The position numbers were made by a program, and so were the translations under genes. The notes under the pieces were generated by a model, which saw only the letters and a list, made by a program, of their open reading frames with translations, was not told where the DNA came from and ran no database searches. This document shows, piece by piece, positions 53,830 to 61,965 of a DNA stretch of 64,000 bases. This stretch comes from Mugil cephalus (lineage: Eukaryota > Chordata > Actinopteri > Mugiliformes > Mugilidae): positions 23,673,474 through 23,737,473 of the forward strand of contig NC_061786.1 in the NCBI RefSeq assembly GCF_022458985.1, read 5' to 3'. Each line of letters starts with the position of its first letter. The stretch's first letter is position 1.

Positions 53830-56075
53830 TGGTGCTTCTATCTTTGTGAGGACCCTCCTAAAGCATTTTCCAGGACCCCAAACTAAAACCTGCAGCTGAA
53901 CCATCAAACATCTGTCTGCTGAGGATTCGACCAAACGTCCTCCCTGTCTGAGGTCTAACAGGTAGACCCGTCGCCATAGAGACCGTTTCCCTTTAAAGAC
54001 GAGAGACTTTTCTGTCACGGTTTCCTGTTTTTATTTCGGAAGCTTCGTCCTCTGAGTTTCATGTCCCGCTTCACTTTCCTCTCTTTGATTGTTTGATTAG
54101 TTTCGCCTGAAGTTCTTCGTCCTCGTGGAGAATTGCATCGTATTAGTCTGAGATAAACCACAGCAGAGAATCCCTGTTAATGCAGCCACTGTTCTCTGCA
54201 ACCCTCCCCGGCCACGTCATTAGATACACTGCTTAAATGCAGGCTGATCTAAACGCCTTTTCAGGACTGTTCTAACATTTTGTTGATGATCTTTTGTTCA
54301 GACTTCTAATACGATCTAAGATCAGATAACTCAGAGTAACTCCAGGTCCAGGTGAGTGTCGACCATAGACTGTACACAAAGATGGAGCTGCTCCTCTAAA
54401 GTGAAGCCAAGGCCGGTAGAGCTCCCCCTGGTGACTGGCTCCAGTAAAGGTCATAAGCTCCACCCCCTCCATGTCAGTGGGCGGGACTAGGGCCGAACTA
54501 AAACACTAAAATACACGTCAAATTTTTTCAGTGATGGTCCGTCATTTTAGGAGACGTGTTTAGTCCATATTTATATACGGTCTATGGAGGAGACGTGTTT
54601 AGTCCATATTTATATACAGTCTATGGAGGAGACGTGTTTAGTCCATATTTATATATAGTCTACGTTATGAGGTCATTTACAGACTCTTGGAGGAAATGTC
54701 TGGTTCAGACGTGGCATTAAGGTCCGATCGGTTTTTTTAAGGTTGTGGCTCTTATTCACTAGTTCTGTACGTCACAGGATGTTAATGTTTGGTCTGAACA
54801 GGCCTCAATAACCCATGAACCTTAAAGAGGAAATGAAATTGAAATAAAACCTTCACTAAGGTCAAATATTAGAGGTTGATTTGAGGAGTTTCTTTTCGTG
54901 TCCTTCTAGTGAGTCTCCACTCTGAAGTGATGCAATCGAAAATGTGAAACCAGATTCATGAGATAATCTTCGTAGAGTGGTAACGCAGAAATGAATTTAA
55001 ACGTACTTCAGATAAATCGACACACATAAAAAGTGCGACTCCGTCTCCACATGCACGGCGCACATTTCCGTCCACACTGGGATTACAACATTTCCATATG
55101 CATGACTTGATCTGAAGACAGATAACACGAGTGTGAGCTGGCGGCAGATCATTTCCTCAGGGAGGCGCAGACAGACTCTCAGAGAGGCCTCGGCTTGTTT
55201 AATCCTCCCAGAACATGGAGTTAGTGTCGGCAGCTTGTTAACACGGATCCTGATTCACATCCGAGCAGAAACACAACAGAACGACACGGAGCAGATGCAC
55301 GTGTTAGGAAACACGCTGGAGGGAAATAACTGAACCCTTCATCGTTCCAAGGATCCTGGATTCTCTGAAAACAAACTTTCCAGAGATTCAGTGTGAACGT
55401 CCAGTGTTTCTATGGACTCGCTGAAGTTTCTATGTGTTCAGAGTCACCAGAGATTCTTTAATGTCAAACAGTCAGTAACAAGCAGCTCGTTACTGGTAAT
55501 GAAAGTCTGTGCATGGAGCTTCCTCCACTTCACAGATACAATAAATTAGAATAAAGGTAAAAACAGAGACATGTGGTAAAACAGGAGGGTTTGTCTGACG
55601 TCCTTCAGCTGCTCAACACAATGTGTGAAAAAGGTGGAAATTAACACAAACACACAAACAGGTGGTCCAGTGAATCTGAGCTTTAAGTGTTGATCTACAA
55701 CTAAATTCTCAAAATACTGTTGGAAACGTGGATGAAGCAGGTTTTAAATCTCACATGATAAATATTAAATATTAACTGCTCCATGTTTGTGTTCGTCTCC
55801 TTCATTCAGTCCTTTACTGTATTTCTGTGTTTGACCGTTTTTTCTCATGTTGATCAGAATCACTGTGTAATGACAGACTCTTTGTGTATTTCCGTGTGTT
55901 CTGTTGTGTTGCAGTGAGTTGAACCCTCCCAGCCACCGTAGGATAGAACCTGTCACCTTGTATCCTGAGGACTTGATGTGGACGCCTCTCTTCGTGAGCG
56001 TGGACTTCATCCGGATGAAGAAGGACCGTTCCAGAGTGTTGTCAGGAGCCAGCAGGCTCGGGCTGCTCGACTCCA
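34700..56075 (-). CDS. npas3: neuronal PAS domain protein 3, partial (5' exons outside window)
   Basis: Six coding exons on the minus strand, in transcript order 56075-55957, 52723-52530, 50078-49972, 41289-41142, 40687-40572 and 36366-34700. All junctions keep phase (783 residues or so in the window). NPAS3 is a bHLH-PAS transcription factor that dimerises with ARNT-type partners and acts in brain development (family knowledge). The bHLH and first half of PAS-A lie beyond the right edge. Seen here are the end of PAS-A ([19 protein letters not shown]), [22 protein letters not shown] ([20 protein letters not shown]), its PAC motif ([20 protein letters not shown]) and the long transactivation tail with [20 protein letters not shown] and [20 protein letters not shown]. 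The match to vertebrate NPAS3 is near-identical in PAS regions. NPAS1 is excluded by the tail. Confidence 0.95.
37040..37074 (+). repeat. (ATT)n microsatellite
   Basis: About 11 TTA units. Confidence 0.9.
37510..37700. promoter_or_regulatory. candidate conserved non-coding element
   Basis: A complex, repeat-free block (CCAGCGGCTGCCCAGCTGGC, then ATTCCCTAATGGCAGCCG) in the last NPAS3 intron, with E-box-like CAGCTG. It stands out from AT-rich, repetitive flanks. Conservation not tested. Confidence 0.3.
37868..38012 (+). mobile_element. hAT-like transposon end fragment
   Basis: Begins CAGGGGTGTCAAACT, the terminus typical of many hAT/Charlie-type elements. It continues GGGGGCCAGATTTGATC and CCGGACCAGTAACATAACAG, the usual companion sequence. 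Only one end is visible. Confidence 0.65.
38800..39010. promoter_or_regulatory. candidate conserved non-coding element
   Basis: Complex GC-balanced sequence with repeated CAGCTGGCA motifs (GCAGCAGCTGGCATCGG and AACAGCTGGCACTGATTC), inside the last NPAS3 intron. Could be an enhancer. Conservation not tested. Confidence 0.3.
39206..39668 (+). repeat. minisatellite array A, GCTAGGAAGAGCTACTRTTAGCTGGGAG
   Basis: About 16 imperfect units of roughly 28 bp (variants with AGCTATCATGCTAGG and AGCTAAG). The same family recurs at 40366-40553 and 56826-57207, and inverted at about 53353-53525. Confidence 0.92.
39890..40060. promoter_or_regulatory. candidate conserved non-coding element
   Basis: A repeat-free block between two minisatellite arrays (GCAGGAGTTGGCATTCAGG, CAGCTGATAAAAGATATTTG). 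Complex sequence kept between arrays suggests constraint or a nested unit; not proven. Confidence 0.25.
40366..40553 (+). repeat. minisatellite array B
   Basis: About seven units of GGAGGCTAAGAAGAGCTACTATTAGCTGG, ending about 20 bp from an NPAS3 splice donor. Confidence 0.92.
40572..40687 (-). CDS. npas3: npas3 exon: post-PAS acidic linker
   Basis: Acceptor TTGACAG. Encodes [20 protein letters not shown] and [18 protein letters not shown], a Ser/Glu phosphorylation-prone linker. Donor CTG|gtaggt. It sits directly beside a minisatellite array (40366-40553) that stops about 20 bp from the donor. Confidence 0.94.
41142..41289 (-). CDS. npas3: npas3 exon: PAS-B/PAC
   Basis: Acceptor CTCTCTCTCAG. 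Encodes [40 protein letters not shown] and IIWVNYVL. Donor CAG|gtcaga. Confidence 0.95.
42400..43025. promoter_or_regulatory. candidate conserved non-coding element
   Basis: Complex sequence with several homeodomain-like cores (CCAGTAATTAAAAAC, GCAGTAATTGACTTTAG, TCCATTTAATTACGG). Its right end runs into GGGA repeats. NPAS3 introns are known for clustered conserved enhancers in vertebrates; conservation here is not tested. Confidence 0.35.
43128..43180 (+). repeat. (CA)n microsatellite
   Basis: About 26 perfect CA units. Confidence 0.95.
43618..43724 (+). repeat. ATACATAYAG repeat
   Basis: About ten imperfect units of GATACATACA/GATACATATA. Confidence 0.85.
44985..45704 (+). repeat. 26-bp minisatellite, AATATTATGATGTAACTAAAGACAGT
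   Basis: About 27 tandem units over 720 bp, mostly 26 bp, some with an extra CTAAA insertion. Variants are TATAATG against TATGATG and GTGACT against GTAACT. The first units are diverged and flow from a unique GTAATGTAATTACTG sequence that probably seeded it. Confidence 0.95.
46195..46280 (+). repeat. (GT)n microsatellite
   Basis: GTGTGT run, perfect from about 46229 to 46278. Confidence 0.95.
46972..47046 (+). repeat. decamer repeat TTAGCCTRTT
   Basis: Eight or so units of TTAGCCTATTAGCCTG. Confidence 0.9.
47500..47960. promoter_or_regulatory. candidate conserved non-coding element
   Basis: About 450 bp of complex sequence without repeats in the large NPAS3 intron (AAGCCGAGTCCTCTCTCTGT, ACCGGCTGTCAGCAGGTAAT). 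The minus strand is open for 158 codons here, but the predicted Arg/Ser-rich peptide resembles no NPAS3 part. Regulatory sequence is the likelier reading. Confidence 0.3.
48050..48165. mobile_element. foldback-element fragment
   Basis: Includes GCGCCCCCTGGTGGTTTGCA and ATTAGTGGGCGGGACTAAAG, blocks shared with the other foldback copies. Confidence 0.55.
48205..48328. mobile_element. small MITE, 124 bp
   Basis: The left end, TGATCAGCCACAACATTATG, mirrors the right end, CATAATGATATGCCTGATTG, with few mismatches. The CCACAACATTATGACC terminus is a recurring fish repeat end. Non-coding. Confidence 0.65.
48600..48960. promoter_or_regulatory. candidate conserved non-coding element
   Basis: Complex sequence (CAATCAGCAGCCGGTTCATA, GAAATTAATTTTGAAAGAGG) between MITE and foldback copies. 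Conservation not tested. Confidence 0.3.
49160..49805. mobile_element. pair of foldback-element arms
   Basis: The left arm holds GCTCCCCCTGGTGGCTGGCT, GGTCATAAGCTCCACCCCCT and TTAGTGGGCGGGACTTGAG. The right arm (49688-49795) holds the reverse complements: CCCGCCCACTAACATGGAGG, GGTGGAGCTTATGACC and CCACCAGGGGGCGCTCTACT. The internal part (49350-49420) shares CTTCCTCTCATTGGACAAAC with the 14840 element. This looks like one ~640-bp palindromic element. Confidence 0.7.
49972..50078 (-). CDS. npas3: npas3 exon: PAS-B core
   Basis: Acceptor GTTTTCCAG. Encodes [20 protein letters not shown] and [16 protein letters not shown]. Donor T|gtgagt. Confidence 0.95.
50163..50255 (+). repeat. dispersed repeat, copy 3, with GGAA tail
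   Basis: ATCAGCAGCAGCGCCACCAT through TATCAGCTGCTG matches the 9785 copy and runs straight into (GGAA)n at 50214-50255. It begins about 85 bp from an NPAS3 splice acceptor. Confidence 0.75.
50602..50637 (+). repeat. (GGA)n microsatellite
   Basis: Eleven or so GGA units. Confidence 0.9.
50640..51050. promoter_or_regulatory. candidate conserved non-coding element
   Basis: Repeat-free block with GATA-type and homeodomain-like cores (GGCAGATAACAGCACA, GCATTCAATATCATCATC, CTATCAGCTTTATCTGGAC). NPAS3 introns commonly carry developmental enhancers. Inference only. Confidence 0.35.
51780..51880. mobile_element. foldback-element fragment
   Basis: CCCCGCCCACTGTCACGGAC, GAGGTGGAGCTTATATGAGC and GGCTTCATTTTAGAGGAGC are diverged versions of the shared blocks. 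Upstream, 51660-51720 repeats the ACAGGAAGTGACAT block seen at 48356. Confidence 0.55.
52290..52405 (+). mobile_element. foldback-element arm
   Basis: CCCGCCCACTAACATGGAGG, CCACCAGGGGGAGCTCTACT and CTTCACTTTAGAGGAGC match the right arm at 49688-49795. It lies about 125 bp from an NPAS3 exon. Confidence 0.65.
52530..52723 (-). CDS. npas3: npas3 exon: PAS-A C-terminal strands to PAS-B start
   Basis: Acceptor CCCCTCCAG. Encodes [40 protein letters not shown] and [15 protein letters not shown]. Donor AG|gtagac. Confidence 0.95.
53353..53525 (-). repeat. minisatellite array C (inverted)
   Basis: CTAGCTAATAGCAGCTCTTCCTAGC-type units, the reverse complement of arrays A, B and D. About five diverged units. 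Confidence 0.8.
53612..53661 (+). repeat. (TG)n microsatellite
   Basis: About 24 TG units. Confidence 0.95.
53757..53826 (+). repeat. (CA)n microsatellite
   Basis: About 34 CA units. With the TG run about 95 bp to the left it forms an inverted pair that could fold into a hairpin. Confidence 0.95.
54360..54510 (-). mobile_element. foldback-element arm
   Basis: CATAGACTGTACACAAAGAT, GCTCCTCTAAAGTGAAGCC, AGCTCCCCCTGGTGACTGGC and GTCAGTGGGCGGGACTAGGG, in the orientation of the left arm at 49160. Confidence 0.65.
54549..54665 (+). repeat. 39-bp tandem repeat, three units
   Basis: AGGAGACGTGTTTAGTCCAT then ATTTATATACGGTCTATGG, three times. The unit contains the foldback terminus (CATATTTATATACAGTCTAT), so the tandem grew from that element's end. 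Confidence 0.85.
55100..55340. promoter_or_regulatory. candidate conserved non-coding element
   Basis: Complex sequence (GGCGGCAGATCATTTCCTCA, GCCTCGGCTTGTTTAATCC) in an NPAS3 intron, without repeats. Conservation not tested. Confidence 0.25.
55957..56075 (-). CDS. npas3: npas3 exon: end of PAS-A
   Basis: Starts after TGTTGCAG with a phase-1 split codon (xTG GAG). Encodes [20 protein letters not shown] and [19 protein letters not shown]. Donor AAG|gtgaca. Confidence 0.93.
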
Positions 56076-56825
56076 CTGCAACACACAAACACACACACAC
56101 TCAGTAACACAACACCAGGAAACGCACACAAACTCACATGACCGGCCGAGATTTACAGAGGAATCAAGCAGCACAACTCACATAAACGTCTATTTAATTC
56201 TGCTTAAATATAATATATATAACATATTTAATATGAGACAGGACAGAAATTTATTATATAAAATAAAAACTGGTTTAAAAACAATAAATTGAAGGAAGGA
56301 AAGAGGAGCTACTGTCAGACCTGGTTCTCTCTCTCTCTAACATGAGCCAAGTGATTTTAATGGGTGTAAAACAAATAACTCCATTCAGCCAATCACAGCT
56401 GCTGTCAACATGTCCATCATCTCCGAGCAGCTCATGTCACAACACGTCAGCAGAGCGACGGATCCTCGCGCTCAAATTAAAGGTTTGGTTCAGGAGCCTG
56501 AAAGTTGCTGTCAAAATAAAAACCCTCCACAACCAGAGGTGGTCAGAGCTCGTCCTTCACGCCGTTTAATCGCACACAGGAAGTGAATTCATCAGCGCCT
56601 CCCTCCCCGGCCGTCCAATCAGGGAGCGGCAGGCTGAAGGTGAGACGCTCAATTTGTCAGCGGCTGTCAGTTTCTAGAAATCAGCTGCATATTCATGACT
56701 TCACATCCATCACAGGGGCTGGATGATACATAATAATAAAATACCGGAAATCTGTCACAAATCTCAAGATCTTCAGATGTGTCCAGAGCTTTCGTCTCTG
56801 GTCCATGAGGTGAAGGCTGTGTAGA

Positions 56826-57207
56826 AAGAGCTACTGTTAGCTGGGAGGCTAGGAGGGCTACTGTTAGCTGGGAGGCTAGGAGGAGCTACTGTTAGCTGGG
56901 AGGCTAAGAGAAGCTACTGTTAGCTGGGATGCTAGGAGGAGCTACTGTTAGCTGGGAGGCTAGGAGGAGCTACTGTTAGCTGGGAGGCTAGGAGGAGCTA
57001 CTGTTAGCTGGGAGGCTAGGAAGGGCTACTGTTAGCTGGGAGGCTAGGAGGAGCTACTGTTAGCTGGGAGGCTAGGAAGAGCTACTGTTAGCTGCGAGGC
57101 TAGGAGGAGCTACTGTTAGCTGGGAGGCTAGGAGGAGCTACTGTTAGCTGGGAGGCTAGGAGGAGCTACCGTTAGCTGGGAGGCTAGGAAGCTATAAAGA
57201 GCTACAA
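56826..57207 (+). repeat. minisatellite array D
   Basis: About 13 units of GGAGGCTAGGAGGAGCTACTGTTAGCTG, more uniform than array A, suggesting recent expansion. Confidence 0.92.
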
Positions 57208-58346
57208 ACCGACATGTAGATGAAAAACAAAGTTTTTAAGTCATTGTTTTTATCTCACGTAAGGGAAACGTCTTTTTTCACGGTGGCTCAGTATTTGACG
57301 AGAATATATACGAACGAATAATGAATTTAATCGGAAAATATGAGAATCAAATATAAAAGTAACAACACTGAGACATATATAGAGAAAACAATAAAAATAT
57401 ACAGATATGTTCAGTGTGGTGGTGATTAAAACTGCTAAAATTGGGAAATAGTTGCTGAGACTATAAAACGATTGGACCAGACTCTGATTGGTTTGTTGGT
57501 TTGTTTTCCCTGAAAACCTTTTTAATGATTAATATAGATGCTATTAAAATTATAAATGTTCTGCTGGATCAGGATTTAAGTGGAAATCACATATAAATTA
57601 TACAAAGCTACAAATATCAAAAACAACTGTTACATAAGGTAAAGGATTCATTAAATAACAGTAAAGTTTTGCATATTTTATATTACTGACACTATGACTC
57701 TTCTGTATCTGACTCAGTGTGTTGAAGTTTGGGGAAATTTTGGGGAAAAAACATGTAGAGATCCAACAAATCCATGATTCCTTCATTTCATCTGAATCAG
57801 TAGATCCCAGAATTTAAAGCTCATAAAAAAAAGGAACAAGAAAAAACAAGATTCAGGACTAAACATTTCTGTGAAAGGAACCAGTTTATGGAACAATGTG
57901 AACAAAGAAAATAATCTAATTTATATTTAAAAGAACAATTAAAGAAATATAATTGATTAAGTTTAATTGTTGAACCCGACGTGTCAGGAAACATTTGTAT
58001 CTTTGGAATAAACTGTGACTTTCAGTGTTAGTCGTCATTTCTTAAAGGAGCAGATTCCTTCAGATTCTTCTTCTTTCACTCAGATTTGGGAACTTTTGTG
58101 TTTATGTTGAATTGTTTTTAATCAATGAATGAAATAAAAAAAAATAAACCAAACCAATAAAAATCATGTTTAAGACGAGGAGTGAGTGGAGGTGTTTGTT
58201 GACCCGTCCGTCGGCCTCGTGCTCCTCAGAATCACATCGAAGCAAAAACACAAATTTGTTTCGTGACAAAACATTTGTTGAGTCGTCAAACGTTCAATAG
58301 GTTTAAGAATTAAAATGCAGCGAAAGACGGCGGCTTGTTCCCCGTC

Positions 58347-58470
58347 TAACACACACTGACACACACTAACACACACACAAACGCAGTAACACACACTAAC
58401 ACAATAACACACACACACACACAGTAACACACACACACACACACAGTAACACACACACACACACACACAC

Positions 58471-58529
<59 letters not shown>

Positions 58530-58752
58530 CACACACACAAACGCAGTAACACACACTAACACAATAACACACACACACACACACAGTAACACAGTAACAC
58601 ACACAGTAACACACACACACACACACACACAGTAACACACACACACACACAGTAACACACACACACACACACACAGTAACACACAGTAACACAGTAACAC
58701 ACACAGTAACACACACACACACAGTAACACACACACACACACTAACACAGAC
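58347..58752 (+). repeat. compound CA / ACACAGTAAC repeat
   Basis: About 400 bp of CA runs split by CAGTAACA and CACTAACA interruptions. A longer block (ACACTAACACACACACAAACGCAGTAAC...) is duplicated at 58364 and 58524. The Cys/Val ORFs are repeat artefacts. Confidence 0.93.
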
Positions 58753-58873
58753 ACACACTGAGTCTCGGGTGGTTTGTGATCAGCTCTGATACGTGTTGAC
58801 AACGTCTAATCTGGAAAAACTGAAAGAAATGAATTAATATGCAAATTCATCCTTTATAATATAAATGTCCTTG

Positions 58874-58919
58874 AAGGGGGAGGAGGGGGAGGAGGGGGAG
58901 GAGGGGGAGGAGGGGGAGA
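58874..58919 (+). repeat. (GGGGGAGGA)n tract
   Basis: Five units of GGGGGAGGA, purine-only; could form a G-quadruplex. Confidence 0.85.
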
Positions 58920-59024
58920 AACAAAGTGAATGCAGGGAGGAGAAAATAAAGAAACAGTAACAAAGAAAAGGAGGAAAAGGGGACGAAAAGAGGAGGAGAA
59001 AGATTAATGGAGATGGAGAAGAAG

Positions 59025-59420
59025 AAAAAACAAGAAGAAGAAGAAGAGATGGAATAACTTCTACAGGAAGAGAAGAAGAAGAAGAAAGGGAGGAGGAACA
59101 ACTGAGGAGAGAGGAGGAATAGAAGCAGAATGAAGAAGAAGAACAAAAGAAGAGGAAGAGGAGAAAATCTAAAGACGAGGATAAGGAGGTAAGAGATGAA
59201 GAGAGGAGAGACATGAAAAAGGAGAAGAAGTAAAGGAAGAAGTTCTGTAAATGAAGTGAGAGGAGGAGGAGGAGGAGGATGAGGAGGTGTTAGAAGAGGA
59301 TGAGGAGGGAGAAGAGGAGGAGGAGGAGGAGGAGGAGCAGGAGGAGGATGAGGAGGTGTTAGAAGAGGATGAGGAGGAGGAGCAGGAGGAGGAGCAGGAG
59401 GAGGAGGAGGAGGAGGAGTC
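59025..59420 (+). repeat. GGA/GAA purine tract
   Basis: Long imperfect GAA/GGA repeats, strongest at 59255-59420. Poly-Glu or Leu/Ser ORFs are spurious. Confidence 0.85.
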
Positions 59421-59579
59421 TCGGAGGTGCTTCTTATTCTGCGGTTGCCGCGGCGTCCTGTGGGACTGAGCTTAGCTCCAGAGCAGCAGGTGGCGACGTT
59501 CGACTCTGGGACCTAATTATCTGCGGCTCTGAAACTTTCCCGTTTGTGTGAAGGACAAAACATTAATTAAAAGCAACAA

Positions 59580-59820
59580 CTCACCTACGGCCGCCATCCG
59601 CCCACATTACCCAGAGGGCCGAGCGCCGCTCTCCACCGCTGCGTACCGAGGCGCCTGATTGGCCGGAGGTCTCGGCGGGGACGCGCTATCATTGTCAGAC
59701 GGTTCTAATAACGCGGAGCTCGTGGAGTCCGACTGATAACGAGATGAAGACAAAGACGGACGCGACGAGGACACGTCGTCCTTCACAAAACTCACGGAGC
59801 TAAAGAAACGCGACGCGTGA
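59580..59820. promoter_or_regulatory. CpG-rich block: enhancer or internal promoter
   Basis: CpG-dense sequence in an otherwise CpG-poor, purine-rich stretch (GGCCGAGCGCCGCTC, GCGTACCGAGGCGCC, CCAAT-type GATTGGCC, GGGACGCGCTATC). It resembles a CpG island core or a conserved element. Conservation not tested. Confidence 0.4.
59585..59597 (-). CDS. possible alternative npas3 first exon (start codon and donor)
   Basis: On the NPAS3 strand, ATGGCGGCCGTAG is followed by a strong donor, gtgagtt, in a CpG-rich block. An in-frame TAA lies 12 nt upstream of the ATG. The single trailing G makes phase 1, which joins in frame to the PAS-A exon at 56075 (G|TG GAG), giving MAAVVESSSPS. This would be a short isoform without bHLH. 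It is inference from phase and consensus only; it could be chance. Confidence 0.25.
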
Positions 59821-60039
59821 CCACAATTAATGAGGCGTCAGAAACTTTACCGGAGAACTTCTCAGAAACTCCACCACACTGCATCCACCACCCAGAACTG
59901 AACCAGGGAACCACACCACCATGAACAGAACCGGCCTCAGCTACAACCAACCGTTTCCATGGAGACGATGCAGGGGTCATGTGACGTGACACGACCAGAA
60001 ATACGACTTCAGATACAAACTAACCAGCAGGAGGAGATC

Positions 60040-60660
60040 ACTGCAGATTAAAGGATGGTGACACAAGGAAAAAGGAGGAGAGGAAAAAGAAGAGAGGAGG
60101 AGGAGGAGGAGGAGGAGGCTGAGATGAAGGAGGAAGGTGATTAGAAGGAGGAAGAGGAGAGAGGGAGATTTCCTCAAAGCCTTTTCCCACAAAAGAAAAT
60201 CCTGGGAACTAACAGTTAAAAAAAGAAAAAAGGAAGAAGGTAAAACCAGTTGTCCCCCCCCCGTCTCCCCCCCGTCTCCCCCTTTCTCCCCCTTTCTCCC
60301 CCTTTCTTCCTTGCAGCAGCGATAAAGAAGACTTTTATTTTGACAGTCTTATCAGGACAAGTTAAAATCAAACAGAGCTCTAATAGTCTCCATCCCTCCA
60401 TCCTTCCATCCATCCCTCCTCTTTCTCTCTCTCCCTTTACTCCCACCTCTTCATCTCCTCTTCCTCCTCAGTGATCTCTGAGGCTTTTCTCAGCTGACTT
60501 TAGCTGCTCCTCCTCCTCCTCCTCTGGGATCAAGGAGGAGGAATATGAAGGGAGGGAGGCGACCAAAAGTATGTGGACAGTTTGAAAAATGAAAGGAGGA
60601 GAAGAAGAGGAGGAGGAGGAGAAGAATGAAAGGACTGACAGCTGGTCTTTGTTTGGGTCG
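60040..60660 (+). repeat. purine- and pyrimidine-rich low-complexity zone
   Basis: GGA tracts (60070-60120), C-rich CCCCGTCTCC repeats (60255-60305), CATCC repeats (60393-60420) and GGA tracts again (60595-60625). No gene seen. Confidence 0.75.
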
Positions 60661-61489
60661 GAGGTCACAGACGTCAGGAAGATGAAGATGAAGATGAACG
60701 TGGAGGAGATTTGATCTGATCTGCACGGTGCCCTGGTGCATCATGGGAAACGTAGGCTTCAGTAACATTCATAAACTCCTCCTCCTTCTACGTGAAGTCT
60801 CTCCTTTAAAAGCTTCGGACAAAAAGTCACAAACTATGATTCATCTGCTACTAAACTGTTTTCAGATTATTTGAACTGATGAGATAAAAAAACAAAAGGC
60901 TTCGATTAATCAGGACGTTTAAAATTTAAAACAATTTAATTTTTTTTCAGTTTAACATTTACTCTGGTCTGACTCTGTTTAATGTGTTTGTGTTTTCAGC
61001 AGCTTCAGCTCTTTTCTCTGTTTATTTGGAGAATTTTCTGCAGGAAACATGAATCAAAACTTCAACGAATTATTCGAGAAAAAACTAAACTGATAAAGGT
61101 GAAAAAAGCGGCATTAAGATTAATGTCGACGACGGTTTTCAGTGAATTCTAAAAATGAAACAAACGACAAAAACAATACAAGTGAAAAATGAAAGAAAAG
61201 AAAAAGGAAATAAAATAAAAGTAGTCGTATGATAAAAGGGAAACAAACTAAATAAATATGAACAAATAGCTCATTCTTCAGTGTCTCTGTTAAATCTCTT
61301 CCTCTTTTCTTGATTGGGCAGCGTCTCCACATTAAAGACGACAGAGAAGAAGAAGAGATTGAGTGGTGTAAGTGGATCCAGAGACCTTCCTATTCCTTCC
61401 TTCTTTCTCTTTTCCTTTGTGTCTTGTGTCTTCCCTTCTTTCTTCAGTCTGTTCATTCTGTTCCTTTCATTTTCTAGTCACATTTACTT

Positions 61490-61540
61490 TCTCCTCCTCC
61501 TCGTCCTCCTCGTCCTCCTCCTCCTCCTCCTCCTCCTCCG
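61490..61540 (+). repeat. (CTC)n microsatellite
   Basis: CTCCTC run with CGTC interruptions. Confidence 0.85.
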
Positions 61541-61614
61541 TGTTTAAACTCTGCCAGGACAGATAAACCTCTCTTCACTTCCTGCCTCTCCACAAATTAA
61601 AAGTTGAGTCGTGG

Positions 61615-61965
61615 ACCTTGAGGAGTTGTCGTGTTATCGGTGCTGTGACGGACAGATAGGGAGAGGAGCGCTTTATTTGCCACCCGGCGCCGTCCTGTCC
61701 TCCGCTGTCATTATCTGAACGGCTCCGGCTCCCATTGTAAACAGCCCCGTCCTCGTTAAGACGCCTAATTAGAAACCTCCAGTAAGAATGGCGTGTGATT
61801 GGCCATTGTGTACTCTGAAGATTTCATGCAGAGCGGCGGCGACGTTTTAATAAAACTTAAACCGAACGGATCATTTTGCTTCAGCAATAATCCTCCGCCT
61901 CTGAAAAGTTCTTTGTTTGCTTCAAGTGGTTTTATTGCTGTTCTTTAAAAAAAACACTTGTGACA
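61615..61965. promoter_or_regulatory. candidate conserved non-coding element
   Basis: Repeat-free, with homeodomain core (CGCCTAATTAGAAACC), SOX-like CCATTGT sites (CTCCCATTGTAAAC, GGCCATTGTGTAC) and a CCAAT box (GATTGGCC). This motif mix is typical of neural enhancers, and NPAS3 is known for clusters of these. Inference. Confidence 0.4.

Noticed and set aside
58170..58802. 210-codon Cys/Val ORF on the minus strand
   Set aside because: Translation of CA and ACACAGTAAC repeats.
59607..59795. 62-codon minus-strand ORF (SSSRPSLSSSRYQSDSTSSA...) considered as an NPAS3 exon
   Set aside because: Ends in a stop before the donor and does not match the Ser-rich NPAS3 insert by order; no acceptor found. 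Only the later ATG/donor was kept as a weak possibility.
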